Shown here: positions 37,426 through 45,970 of the stretch, one piece after another
Layout of the letters: the number at the start of each line of letters is the position of its first letter
Position numbering within the stretch: position 1 is the stretch's first letter
Assembly (NCBI GenBank): GCA_002238445.1
Contig: MPML01000004.1
Coordinates: 62,001-126,000 of the forward strand
Length of the DNA: 64,000 nucleotides
From: Caldilineaceae bacterium bin5
Lineage (GTDB): Bacteria > Chloroflexota > Anaerolineae > Caldilineales > Caldilineaceae
Direction: 5' to 3'
Notes under the pieces: model-generated
The model's database searches: none
What the model was told of the DNA's origin: nothing
What the model saw: the letters and a program-made list of their open reading frames with translations, nothing else
Position numbers and translations under genes: made by a program

Positions 37426-39252
37426 ATGTCAGAACACGAACAGTTCGAAGAAGAGGAATTTGATACCGAGTTCAACGGCCAGACCGTTGCTCGTATTCTA
37501 CGTCAGGGTCTGAAGCACTGGCCGTTAATGTTTGGCTATATGTTTTCGATGTTAGTGACCGCTTTTATGGACGGGTACTTGACCTTTCTCACGAAGCGGA
37601 TCATAGATGAGGGCATATTGGCCGGTAATACAGAACAACTTGTGCGGCTGATTGTCCAGTTCGGCTTGGGACTCCTGCTGGTGTCGCTGGGTGTGATGGG
37701 CTTCATTTTTTCGGCGGGTCGTCTAGGCGAGCGCGTTCAGTATGATCTGCGCAAAAAGATGTTTGGCCGGCTGCAGGAGCTGTCGCTCTCGTACTTCGAC
37801 CGCACGCCCGTCGGCTGGCTCATGAGCCGGCTGACGTCCGACGCCAGCCGCGTAGGGGATCTGGTTTCATGGGGTCTAGTGGATCTTGCCTGGGGTGGGG
37901 TCAGCATAATCATCTCCCTTTCTTTCATGGCGGTGATAAACGTTCGGATGATGCTGATCGTCGCTGCGGTCATGCCGGTGCTGGTGGTGGTGGCGCTCCG
38001 GTTCAAGAAGAAGATACTGGTGGAATATCGCGACGTGCGCAAGACGAATTCGAAGATCACCGGGGCCTATAATGAGAACATTACCGGTGTGCGCGTAGTC
38101 AAATCCCTGCGTCGCGAAGAAGGCAACCTGGAAGAGTTCACCGATCTCACTCGGACTATGTACCGTGCCGGATATCGAGCGGCGTGGCTGTCGGCTCTGT
38201 TTCTGCCGGTGGTTCAACTGATCAGTGCGGTGGCGGTTTCAGGCATTGTCTTGTACGGCGGCTGGCAGTTCCAAGTGGGAGAAATGACAATCGGCGGCAT
38301 CCAAGCCTTCGTCTTCTACATTACATTCATGCTGTTTCCGATTCAGGAGATGGCGCGCATCTATGCCGAGATGCAGCAGGCAATCGCGTCGGGGGAACGT
38401 ATTTTCAGTCTCGTCGATGCTGTGCCGGAGATTCAGGACCGCGATGGAGCGCAGGAGCCGGAAAGCCTGCGGGGAGACATTGTCTTCGAGAATGTGGACT
38501 TCCGCTACGAGGAGGAAAAGCCGGTCCTGCGCGACTTCAGCCTGCATGTGAAACAGGGAGAGACAATCGCGCTGGTCGGGCCGACAGGCGCGGGCAAGTC
38601 GACGATTGTCAATCTGGTCTGCCGCTTCTACGAACCCTCAAGCGGCCGCATTCTGATCAACGGAAAGGACTATACGGAGTGGACGCTGCATGGCATTCAC
38701 AGCCGTATCGGCATCGTGTTGCAGACCCCCTACCTTTTTTCCGGTTCGATCTGGGATAATCTACGTTATGGGCGGCTCGACGCCACCGACGAGGAGGTCG
38801 TGAACGCGGCCAAGGTAGCAGGCGCGCATGCTTTTATCGAAGAGCTGGACGAAGGGTATGACAGCCAGGTGGGCGAAGGCGGAGTACTGCTGTCGGTCGG
38901 GCAAACGCAACTGTTGAGCCTGGCGCGGGCCATCCTCGCCGACCCTGAGATTTTCGTCATGGACGAGGCCACAAGTTCGGTCGACACGCTGACCGAGGCG
39001 CTAGTCCAGGAGGCGATGGATGCAATCCTGGCGGACCGCACCAGCTTCATCATCGCCCACCGGCTCTCGACCATCAGAAAGGCGGACCGCATTCTGGTGA
39101 TTGAGGATGGGCGCATCGCTGAACAGGGCAGCCACGCGCAGCTTATTGGCCAGCGCGGTCACTACTATGACCTGTATACGAAGCAGTTTCGTGACGAGCG
39201 CATCGGGACCGGGCAGCCGCTCCTGGGTACGGGGAAGTTGGTAGCGGCCTGA
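37426..39252 (+). CDS. ABC exporter subunit with degenerate signature motif (BmrD-like)
   Basis: 608 aa, same layout as its partner. Walker A LVGPTGAGKSTI near residue 385 and Walker B FVMDEATSSVD with the catalytic Glu near 513 are intact, but the signature reads LSVGQTQL instead of LSGGQ. The two subunits complement each other: one has the good signature, the other the good catalytic Glu, so only one ATP site should be fully competent, as in TM287/288 and BmrCD. It starts 3 bp after the partner and ends just before a strong terminator. Confidence 0.92.
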   Translation: MSEHEQFEEEEFDTEFNGQTVARILRQGLKHWPLMFGYMFSMLVTAFMDGYLTFLTKRIIDEGILAGNTEQLVRLIVQFGLGLLLVSLGVMGFIFSAGRLGERVQYDLRKKMFGRLQELSLSYFDRTPVGWLMSRLTSDASRVGDLVSWGLVDLAWGGVSIIISLSFMAVINVRMMLIVAAVMPVLVVVALRFKKKILVEYRDVRKTNSKITGAYNENITGVRVVKSLRREEGNLEEFTDLTRTMYRAGYRAAWLSALFLPVVQLISAVAVSGIVLYGGWQFQVGEMTIGGIQAFVFYITFMLFPIQEMARIYAEMQQAIASGERIFSLVDAVPEIQDRDGAQEPESLRGDIVFENVDFRYEEEKPVLRDFSLHVKQGETIALVGPTGAGKSTIVNLVCRFYEPSSGRILINGKDYTEWTLHGIHSRIGIVLQTPYLFSGSIWDNLRYGRLDATDEEVVNAAKVAGAHAFIEELDEGYDSQVGEGGVLLSVGQTQLLSLARAILADPEIFVMDEATSSVDTLTEALVQEAMDAILADRTSFIIAHRLSTIRKADRILVIEDGRIAEQGSHAQLIGQRGHYYDLYTKQFRDERIGTGQPLLGTGKLVAA

Positions 39253-39277
39253 GAAGCAGCCAGTCACTTCAGGAAAG

Positions 39278-39313
39278 GCGCCGGTTCTCGTATCAGAACC
39301 GGCGCTCTTTTTT
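39278..39313 (+). terminator. Intrinsic terminator of the ABC exporter operon
   Basis: Stem GCGCCGGTTCT / AGAACCGGCGC with a CGTATC loop and TCTTTTTTT tail, 25 bp after the second exporter gene. Confidence 0.92.
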
Positions 39314-39442
39314 GCCGGAGGCGTTGGCACCGGCGTCGGGAACCCCACATTTTCCTTATTTGACCAACTGAACTATCTAAAATATACTGTGCACAGTTGC
39401 GCTGCGGGTGAGCGCATTTGCACCTGAAAAACCGAATCGCAA

Positions 39443-39553
39443 TCGGGAGCTCGGAAGAACTGGGCTGAGAAATCTCTTTGTGCGGCCGAATGCCGCTCTC
39501 TGGAGATGACCGACAGACCTGATCCAGGTAATGCTGGCGTAGGAACATTAGCG
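39443..39553 (+). promoter_or_regulatory. TPP (thiamine pyrophosphate) riboswitch
   Basis: The conserved halves are clear: GGGCTGAGAAAT near 39461 and GACCTGATCCAGGTAATGC then TGGCGTAGGAA at about 39516-39545, with the first stem CGGGAGCTC... near 39444. A variable arm (GCGGCCGAATGCCGC) lies between. It is followed 35 bp later by a terminator and then the thiamine-precursor importer operon, so TPP should repress it by termination. Confidence 0.95.
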
Positions 39554-39587
39554 AAATGTTGAAGAACTGTAGATAGCACAAAACGCC

Positions 39588-39612
39588 AACCGCCTCGCAG
39601 GGCGGTTTTTTT
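39588..39612 (+). terminator. Riboswitch-controlled terminator
   Basis: Stem AACCGCC / GGCGGTT with loop TCGCAG and seven T residues, 19 bp ahead of the first gene's start; the expression platform of the TPP riboswitch. Confidence 0.9.
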
Positions 39613-39631
39613 ATTATCTAAAGGAGACAGC

Positions 39632-39928
39632 ATGTCCAATCCGGTAAATGTTGATATTCAAGTGCTCCCCTCGACGGGCGACGACGTCTATTCGGTTGTC
39701 GATCGCGCCATTGCCGTCATCCAGGAATCGGGCCTGAAATACGAAGTGGGCGCGCTGGGGACGACGGTCGAAGGTGACCTGGACAGCTGCCTGGAGGTAG
39801 CAAAGGCGGCGCATCGCGCCTGCTTTGTTGACGGCGTTGCGGGCGTAGTCACCGTCATCAAGATCGGCGAGGCAGTTGGCGGCTCTTCCATGGAAGAGAA
39901 GGTGGCAAAGTTTCGAGGTGGCGACTGA
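39632..39928 (+). CDS. MTH1187-type thiamine-binding protein
   Basis: 98-aa alpha/beta protein with the family features VDIQVLPSTGDDVYSVVDRAI, LKYEVGALGTTVEGDL and the conserved GTTVEGDLD loop. MTH1187/YkoF-type domains bind thiamine or related ligands. Placement as the first gene after a TPP riboswitch and overlap (TGATG) with the permease make it a cytosolic partner of the importer, a role supported by context only. SD AAGGAGACAGC precedes the ATG. Confidence 0.88.
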   Translation: MSNPVNVDIQVLPSTGDDVYSVVDRAIAVIQESGLKYEVGALGTTVEGDLDSCLEVAKAAHRACFVDGVAGVVTVIKIGEAVGGSSMEEKVAKFRGGD

Positions 39929-40680
39929 TGTGGGCGGCGCGCCTGGCGTTTCCGGCGGCAGTTCTGCTGACGTTGGCGGTTCTCTGGGAACTGGTTGTAT
40001 GGGGACTGGCGGTGCCGAAGTGGATCGTTCCTTCGCCATCCGCGATCTGGCAGGCGTTCTGGGAGATGCGCGCCTTGCTGGCCGTTCATGTCGGGCAGAC
40101 CATGCTGGAGGTTGCGACGGGTATCGGTATTGCCGTGACCGCCGGGGTTGCCGTGGCGGCCGCGATCAATTTTTCGCCGTGGCTGCGGCGCGCGATCTAT
40201 CCACTACTGGTAATTTCGCAGACGGTGCCGATTCTGGCGCTGGCCCCGCTGTTAATCATCTGGTTTGGCTTTGGCATTGCGCCCAAAGTCATTGTAGTGA
40301 CACTGTTCTGTTTTTTCCCGATCGCCATCAACACAAGTGATGGGCTGACTGCGACCGAGCCGGAGCTGATCGATCTATTCCGCTCGATGGGGGCGACGTG
40401 GTTGCAGATATGGCAGAAGGTGCGGCTGCCGGCGGCGCTGCCCTACTTTTTTTCGGGCCTGAAAATCGCAGCCACCTATAGTGTAACCGGCGCAATCGTT
40501 GGGGAGTGGGTGGGAGCCAAGCAGGGGCTGGGAATCTATATGCTGCGCTCGTCGGCGGCGTTCAAGACTGCGCAGGTTTTCTCGGCCATTGCGATCACGT
40601 CTCTCCTGAGCATTGCGCTTTTTCTGGCTGTGTTTGTCATTGAACGGGGCACAATGCCGTGGCACTTTGAGGAGCGATAG
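39928..40680 (+). CDS. ABC permease for HMP/thiamine precursor (ThiX-like)
   Basis: 250-aa permease of the nitrate/taurine/pyrimidine type: VAVAAAINFSPWLRRAIYPLLVISQTVPILALAPLLIIWFG, EPELIDLFRSMGATWLQIWQKVRLPAALPYFFSGLKIA, then AIVGEWVGAKQGLG. The substrate is assigned from the TPP riboswitch and the adjacent ThiY-like protein. Starts on the last base of the previous stop. Confidence 0.88.
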   Translation: MWAARLAFPAAVLLTLAVLWELVVWGLAVPKWIVPSPSAIWQAFWEMRALLAVHVGQTMLEVATGIGIAVTAGVAVAAAINFSPWLRRAIYPLLVISQTVPILALAPLLIIWFGFGIAPKVIVVTLFCFFPIAINTSDGLTATEPELIDLFRSMGATWLQIWQKVRLPAALPYFFSGLKIAATYSVTGAIVGEWVGAKQGLGIYMLRSSAAFKTAQVFSAIAITSLLSIALFLAVFVIERGTMPWHFEER

Positions 40681-40736
40681 CGGTAGTTACCGGCAGGTGG
40701 CTGCCTGTCGGAAAAACCTGAATTCTGGAGGAGATG

Positions 40737-41759
40737 ATGCGAGAGCGAATATCACGGACGATGCTGCTTATTTCGATAGTGACGGCGGTGCTGCTGGCGG
40801 CCGCCTGTGTGCCGGTTGCGCCTGCGGCACAGAGTGGGGACGGGGCCGCCGCGGTGAAGGACGTAACGCTGCTGCTGGATTGGACTCCAAATACCAACCA
40901 TACCGGTATCTATGTGGCCCAGGAAAAGGGCTGGTATCAGGAGGCGGGCCTGAATGTGGATATTGTGATACCGGGCGAGTCGGATGTGCACCAGGTTGTG
41001 GCCACCGGCTCGGCTGACTTTGGCGTAAGCTACCAGGAGGGCACGACTTTCGCCAGAGTTGAGGGCGTGCCAATTGTGTCGGTGGCGGCGGTCATTCAGC
41101 ACAACACGTCCGGCTTTGCTTCGCGCAGCAGCGCGGGCATCGAGCAGCCTGCGGATCTGGCCGGCAAGCGGTACGGCAGTTTTGGCTCGCCGATCGAGTA
41201 TCCGACCATCGACCTGCTGATGCAGTGCGCAGGGGGATCGGCAGAGGATGTAGTATTCATCGACGTGGGTTGGGCCGAGTTCCTTCCAATCACCGAAGCC
41301 GACCAGGTCGATTTTGCCTGGATCTATTATGCCTGGACCGGCATTAACGCTGAACTACAGGGCGTTGACCTGAATGTCATCATGCTCAAAGACTATCTGG
41401 ACTGCATTCCTGATTACTATACGCCGATCCTGATCACCAGCGAGGCGATGATCGCGAATGATCCTGAGACAGTACGTGCGTTTGTCGGCGCGACGGCCAG
41501 GGGGTTTGATTTCGCTATCGAGAGTCCGGCCGAGGCGGCCGACATTCTGCTGGCGGCCAACCCGGACCTGGGCGCCGATCTGGTTCGCGCCAGCCAAGCA
41601 TGGCTGGCCAACGAGTACCGAGCGGACGCGGCACAGTGGGGTGTTCAGACCGGCGATGTATGGCAGGCCTATGCCGACTTCCTGATCGACGGCGGCATCA
41701 TCGAGTCGTTTGACGGCGAGGGCGCATATACAAACGAGTTTCTGCCTGAGCAGGAATGA
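40737..41759 (+). CDS. NMT1/THI5-like substrate-binding lipoprotein (ThiY-like)
   Basis: 340-aa lipoprotein (lipobox LLAAAC at the N-terminus) of the SsuA/THI5-like class. TLLLDWTPNTNHTGIYVAQEKGWYQEAGLNV is the hallmark of the HMP-binding ThiY branch. GSADFGVSYQEGTTFAR and the C-terminal QAYADFLIDGGII also match. Function: captures pyrimidine precursor of thiamine outside the cell. ATG 40737 is favoured over 40734 by spacing from GGAGGAG. A small hairpin, CCGGCAGG...CCTGTCGG, precedes it and could tune expression. Confidence 0.92.
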   Translation: MRERISRTMLLISIVTAVLLAAACVPVAPAAQSGDGAAAVKDVTLLLDWTPNTNHTGIYVAQEKGWYQEAGLNVDIVIPGESDVHQVVATGSADFGVSYQEGTTFARVEGVPIVSVAAVIQHNTSGFASRSSAGIEQPADLAGKRYGSFGSPIEYPTIDLLMQCAGGSAEDVVFIDVGWAEFLPITEADQVDFAWIYYAWTGINAELQGVDLNVIMLKDYLDCIPDYYTPILITSEAMIANDPETVRAFVGATARGFDFAIESPAEAADILLAANPDLGADLVRASQAWLANEYRADAAQWGVQTGDVWQAYADFLIDGGIIESFDGEGAYTNEFLPEQE

Positions 41760-42532
41760 CACTTCTGGCGGTCGAATCGCTCTCGAAGACGTTTGAAGGC
41801 AGTTCCCGCAGGGGCTCGCCCAGCGGTGTCGAAGCTGTGGTGGACCTGACTTTCGAGGTTGCAGCGGGCGAGTTCCTTACGATCATTGGGCCGAGCGGCT
41901 GTGGAAAGTCCACGCTGCTGCGCCTGTTGGCGGGCCTGGTTCAACCGGACAGAGGGCGGATCCTTTTGGAGGGGCAGCCCCTGCCGGAAGCGTCAGACCG
42001 GCAGGGGCGCTTTGGCTATATGCCGCAACGGGATACCTTGCTGCCATGGCGCACGGTGCTTGAAAACGCAGTTCTGGGGGCGGAGCTGGCCGGCGGCAGC
42101 AGAGACGCGGCCCGCGCCGAAGCGCGTCAGCTCCTGCCGCTATTCGGGCTGGACGGGTTCGAGGATAACTGGCCCAGCACTCTGTCTGGCGGGATGAGAC
42201 AGCGCGCGGCCCTGTTGCGCACCTTCCTGGCCGGCTATGACATTCTGCTGTTGGACGAGCCGTTTGGGGCGCTGGATGCACTGACGCGCGGGATGCTGCA
42301 GCAGTGGCTGCTGGGCGTGCGTACAAGGTTTTCGAAGACGATACTATTCATTACGCATGACATCGACGAGGCGCTGCTGCTTGGCGATCGGATGCTTGTT
42401 TTCAGCCCGCGGCCGGGCCGCATCACGGCAGATCTGACGATTGATCTGCCGCACCCGCGCGACGGGGAGACAGTTCTGGGTGCGGATTTTCTCGAATTGA
42501 AGCGAAGCGCGCTGGCGCACCTCAGACTCTGA
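41756..42532 (+). CDS. ABC ATPase of the HMP importer (ThiZ-like)
   Basis: 258 aa. Walker A IGPSGCGKSTLLR, signature LSGGMRQRAALLR, Walker B ILLLDEPFGALDALTR and switch ITHDIDEA are intact. The start overlaps the previous stop as ATGA. It completes the importer. Confidence 0.93.
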   Translation: MTLLAVESLSKTFEGSSRRGSPSGVEAVVDLTFEVAAGEFLTIIGPSGCGKSTLLRLLAGLVQPDRGRILLEGQPLPEASDRQGRFGYMPQRDTLLPWRTVLENAVLGAELAGGSRDAARAEARQLLPLFGLDGFEDNWPSTLSGGMRQRAALLRTFLAGYDILLLDEPFGALDALTRGMLQQWLLGVRTRFSKTILFITHDIDEALLLGDRMLVFSPRPGRITADLTIDLPHPRDGETVLGADFLELKRSALAHLRL

Positions 42533-42550
42533 GATTGGAGTAGCTGACAC

Positions 42551-43357
42551 ATGATCGAACGGCATAGTGCAGATACATTGAAGTCCAACGGATATCTCGT
42601 TACATCCTGTGCTGCTTTGGACAGATCCGAACTGCAGGAAGCTTTTCGATCCTTTGTATGCAGAGATCGGGACTATCAGCTACGTTTTCTGCAGAAGCAT
42701 TTCGGGTATGCTTACGACGGCTATTCCTATTATGGCCAGTCTGATAGCAGCCATCAGGCCGAGGACGACCTGATCAGCACTTTTGTCCTGTCCGAGTTTT
42801 TTCCGGTGGAACGGTATCCTGTTGAGTTCCAGGGCTTTCTGAAGGGCAGATGGACAGAGGTGGTTCAGACGGTGCGTTCTCTGGAAGTCGAGCTGCTGAC
42901 ACAGCTAAAGATGCCCGGCCTGCTGGATTTCTACCGGAACAACGCCGGCCACATGGTCTCCAACAACTACTATCCCCCGGTTCAGCAGTTCACCACGACT
43001 GCAGCTGGAAATACGAGGCTCTCCGCGCATCCCGACGCATCTTTATTTACGGTTTTTCCTTTTGGAATAGACGAAGAGTTGCAGTTGGAGATGGCCGGTG
43101 AAAGCGGAGAATCTGTGTGGCAGTCGGTAGACGCTTCCGGGTCGATACTGATCTATCCGGGCTATCTGATGGAGATGTGGACACACGGCGCGATCAAGGC
43201 GATGAATCACCGGGTGCGACTGAGCAACGATAGAGAAGCCGAGCGATTCTCATTTTCAGTTTTTTCGCTGCCGTATCCCCTGCGAGAGTTCGAAGTGCCC
43301 GGGCGGGGAAGGATGACGAGCGAGGCTTATTTCGATGCCTACGGGGCGTTATTCTGA
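42551..43357 (+). CDS. 2-oxoglutarate/Fe(II) oxygenase, IPNS-like
   Basis: 268-aa protein with the full iron and cosubstrate set of the isopenicillin-N-synthase-like oxygenases: H160-x-D162 in LSAHPDASLFTV, distal H220 in AMNHRVRL and R232-x-S234 in ERFSFSVF. The N-terminus (YLVTSCAALDRSELQEAFRSF) is of the non-haem dioxygenase type. It follows the ThiZ-like gene by 18 bp and may act on a thiamine-related or other imported compound; substrate unknown. Its end overlaps the convergent dehydrogenase gene by 9 bp. Confidence 0.75.
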   Translation: MIERHSADTLKSNGYLVTSCAALDRSELQEAFRSFVCRDRDYQLRFLQKHFGYAYDGYSYYGQSDSSHQAEDDLISTFVLSEFFPVERYPVEFQGFLKGRWTEVVQTVRSLEVELLTQLKMPGLLDFYRNNAGHMVSNNYYPPVQQFTTTAAGNTRLSAHPDASLFTVFPFGIDEELQLEMAGESGESVWQSVDASGSILIYPGYLMEMWTHGAIKAMNHRVRLSNDREAERFSFSVFSLPYPLREFEVPGRGRMTSEAYFDAYGALF

Positions 43358-44395
43358 TGGGGTCAGGTTGAGGCCGTAGCGCAGGCCCGCGGCACAGATC
43401 TTGCCCCAGGCGGTGTCGTCAACGTGGATGCCGTCGCGGGTGCGCTGTTGGCGCGTGCGAATCTCCGGCTCGCCCGGCGCCAAGACCTCATCGAAGCCGG
43501 CTGCCAATTCCGAACTCTTGACGTGCTGCACCAGTCCATCGACATCAGCATAGAAGGCATCGCCCTCTCTGAGCCGCTCAGGTTGGATCACAATTGCAAG
43601 GAATCCGTTGCCAATACGGGTAACGCCGTCGCGGCTGCAACCGGCACCTGACAGGGCGCCGGCCAGGATATCGATGACAAAGGACAGGCCGAAGCCCTTG
43701 TGGCCGCCAAACGGCAACAGCGCGCCTTCAGGCGGCCCGACGTAAGCGGCTGGGTCCGTGGTGGGATTGCCGTCGGCGTCAACGATGCAGCCGGCCGGGG
43801 CAGGCACGCCGCGGTTGAGCATATCCTTGAGCTTGCCATCGGCAATGGCGGAGGTGGCCATGTCCAGCACCAGCGGCTCGCCGGTCTTGCGGGGAATGCC
43901 TACTGAGATCGGGTTGGCAGAGAGCCGGCGCCCGCGGCCGCCCCAGGGCGCGGCCAGCTTGCCGCCGCCATGCGTGTTGACGAAAAGGATGGTCACCAGC
44001 CCCTGCTCTGCCGCCAGGTATGGGTAGTGTCCGACGCGCCCGATGTGCCCGCACTGGCTGACAGCTATGATGCCGACGCCGTTCTGCGTCGCCTTGTCGA
44101 TGGCCACCTGGATCGCCTCCAGGCCGATGACCTGACCGAAGCCCCAGCCGCCCTCGATGACCGCCAATGTCTCGGTTTCATGCATGATGTTCATATGCTG
44201 ACCGCGGACGACATCGCCCGCTTCCATCCACTCCAGGTATTCGGGGATACGGAGCACGCCGTGCGAGTCGTGTCCGACCAGGTTGGATTGAACGAGGTGT
44301 TCAGCCACGATGGCGGCTTCGTTCCGTTCAACGCCGGCGGCGGTGAAAACGTTTTGGGCGATGGCGGTGAGTTGGTGCGGGGAGAATCTTGGCAC
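43349..44395 (-). CDS. Malate/L-lactate dehydrogenase-family oxidoreductase
   Basis: 348-aa NAD(P)-dependent enzyme of the LDH2/MDH2 type. Motifs: LVGHDSHGVLRIPEYLEWM, VAVSQCGHIGRVGHYP-like GIIAVSQCGHIGRVGHYPYLA, HGGGKLAAPWGG, LDMATSAIADGKL and LPFGGHKGFGLSFVIDILAGALSGAG. This is not the Rossmann-type LDH. Start GTG with AAGGTAACC upstream. Possible substrates are 2-hydroxy or keto acids; the neighbouring operon for catabolism of sugar acids makes that plausible. Confidence 0.9.
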   Translation of the reverse strand: MPRFSPHQLTAIAQNVFTAAGVERNEAAIVAEHLVQSNLVGHDSHGVLRIPEYLEWMEAGDVVRGQHMNIMHETETLAVIEGGWGFGQVIGLEAIQVAIDKATQNGVGIIAVSQCGHIGRVGHYPYLAAEQGLVTILFVNTHGGGKLAAPWGGRGRRLSANPISVGIPRKTGEPLVLDMATSAIADGKLKDMLNRGVPAPAGCIVDADGNPTTDPAAYVGPPEGALLPFGGHKGFGLSFVIDILAGALSGAGCSRDGVTRIGNGFLAIVIQPERLREGDAFYADVDGLVQHVKSSELAAGFDEVLAPGEPEIRTRQQRTRDGIHVDDTAWGKICAAGLRYGLNLTPSE

Positions 44396-44743
44396 GGTTA
44401 CCTTCTTTTCGTCTTTTGAGTTAGTCCCCCGGCTAGCTTCTTCAGGAATAGTAGGAGAACTAGTGGAAGAATGGAGCTATGCCGGATGAACGAGACCGTA
44501 TTGTAAACTTGATTTTTTGCCTCGCATGTCATCGCTGACGGGAGGTCGCGGTCGACCTCCTTCCCCATAGACGCTGCCTACGGCCGTCTCACAGCGAAAA
44601 GAGGTGATGGAGCCTTGGCGTATGCATGCCACAACCGCGCCTTCTCACCCGCCAGAACGCTTCAGCAGTGCCTCCACTCGCACCTGCGAATTCTGAGACC
44701 ACCGGCACTGAGCCTTCTGTTCGCGTACAGGCGCTTCATTCTG
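44396..44743. other. Gene-free spacer with one perfect palindrome
   Basis: No gene seen. At 44541-44560 the palindrome GGAGGTCG-CGGT-CGACCTCC could form an 8-bp hairpin or serve as an operator; no T-tract of terminator type follows. Confidence 0.5.
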
Positions 44744-45808
44744 CTAATGCCAGAGTTGCAAAATGAGCTGCTCCGCGTCGAGTAGGGAGGCGCCGTCGCC
44801 AGCCACTTTCACTGATTCCACTGCTGCCGCGGCCTTCAGGTCGGCGAAAGCCCCCTGGTATTGACCCAAGTTGTCTTTTGCAAGGCCCCGATAGAGGTAG
44901 GCATTGGCATAGTCTGGCTGCAGTTGGAGAGCCCGGTCATAGTCGGCAATGGCGCCCTGATATTGACCAAGGTTGATTTTGGCAAGACCCCGATGGAAGT
45001 AGGCGTGGGCATTGTCGGGCTTCAGCAGGAGACCCTGGTCAAAGTCGGTGATGGCATTCTGATATTGACCAAGTTTGTCTTTTGCAAGGCCCCGATAGAG
45101 GTAGGCGCTGGCATTATCGGGCTGAAGTTGGAGAGCCTGGTCAAAGTCGGCTACGGCGTCCTGATATTGACCAAGTTTGGACTTTGCGAAACCCAGATAG
45201 AGGGAGGCATTGGCATTGTCGGGCTGCAGCTGTAGAGCCTGCTCAATTTCGTGGATGGCGTCCTGGAATTGACTAAGGTTTATATTGACAACACCACGAC
45301 CAACATAGGCATTGGCATTGTTGGGCTGGTACATTAGCGCCTTGTCAAAGTCGGCGTTGGCGTCCTGGTACTGACCAAGACAGGCCTTAGCAGTGCCCCG
45401 ATGGATGTAAGCCTCAGCAAAGTCGTGCCTCAAACTGAGTGCTTGGTCAAAGTCGGCGATGGCGCCCTGGAATTGACCGAGGCTGCCCTTGGCAACACCC
45501 CGATAGGAGTAGGTATTGGGATTGTAGGGCTCCAGGTGGAGAGCCTTATCAAAGTCGGCGATGGCCTCTTGAAACTGACCACTCAGAAGAAGGGCAACGC
45601 CTCTGCCGATGTAGGCTGCGGAGATATCGGGCTGCAGTTGGAGAGCTTGGTCAAACTCTGTGATGGCGTCCTGGAATTGACTAAGGTTGAGATTGTCATA
45701 GCCCTGATCGAGGTACCTGTCGACATTACCTGCCCGGCCACAAGCGGTGACCGCAGCACACGCCAAAGCAACCGCTACGAAACAAATCAATTTCCGGATA
45801 GTGCGCAC
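44744..45808 (-). CDS. TPR-repeat lipoprotein
   Basis: Signal peptide VRTIRKLICFVAVALACAAVTAC with a lipobox Cys, followed by about ten 34-residue tetratricopeptide repeats with near-identical units such as ALQLQPDNASAYLYRGLAKDKLGQYQ and AIADFDQAL. The GTG at 45808 is the start that places the signal peptide at the N-terminus; the ORF is open to an ATG at 45964 with no coding signal. At DNA level the repeats are a 102-bp tandem array, so this locus is prone to copy-number change. Likely a surface scaffold. Confidence 0.8.
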   Translation of the reverse strand: MRTIRKLICFVAVALACAAVTACGRAGNVDRYLDQGYDNLNLSQFQDAITEFDQALQLQPDISAAYIGRGVALLLSGQFQEAIADFDKALHLEPYNPNTYSYRGVAKGSLGQFQGAIADFDQALSLRHDFAEAYIHRGTAKACLGQYQDANADFDKALMYQPNNANAYVGRGVVNINLSQFQDAIHEIEQALQLQPDNANASLYLGFAKSKLGQYQDAVADFDQALQLQPDNASAYLYRGLAKDKLGQYQNAITDFDQGLLLKPDNAHAYFHRGLAKINLGQYQGAIADYDRALQLQPDYANAYLYRGLAKDNLGQYQGAFADLKAAAAVESVKVAGDGASLLDAEQLILQLWH

Positions 45809-45970
45809 AACACTCAGTGACCCGTGTAGTTGCAGTGTGGTAAGCTCCTTTAATCCATTCACCAGCGCGGTTAATCTCGTTGGAATGCAGTGCGATTTCT
45901 TCTCAAGAAATGGTTCATCGCACGGCTGACTCCGGCTACATCGCCGATGAACCGGCTGCAGCAAATTGCC

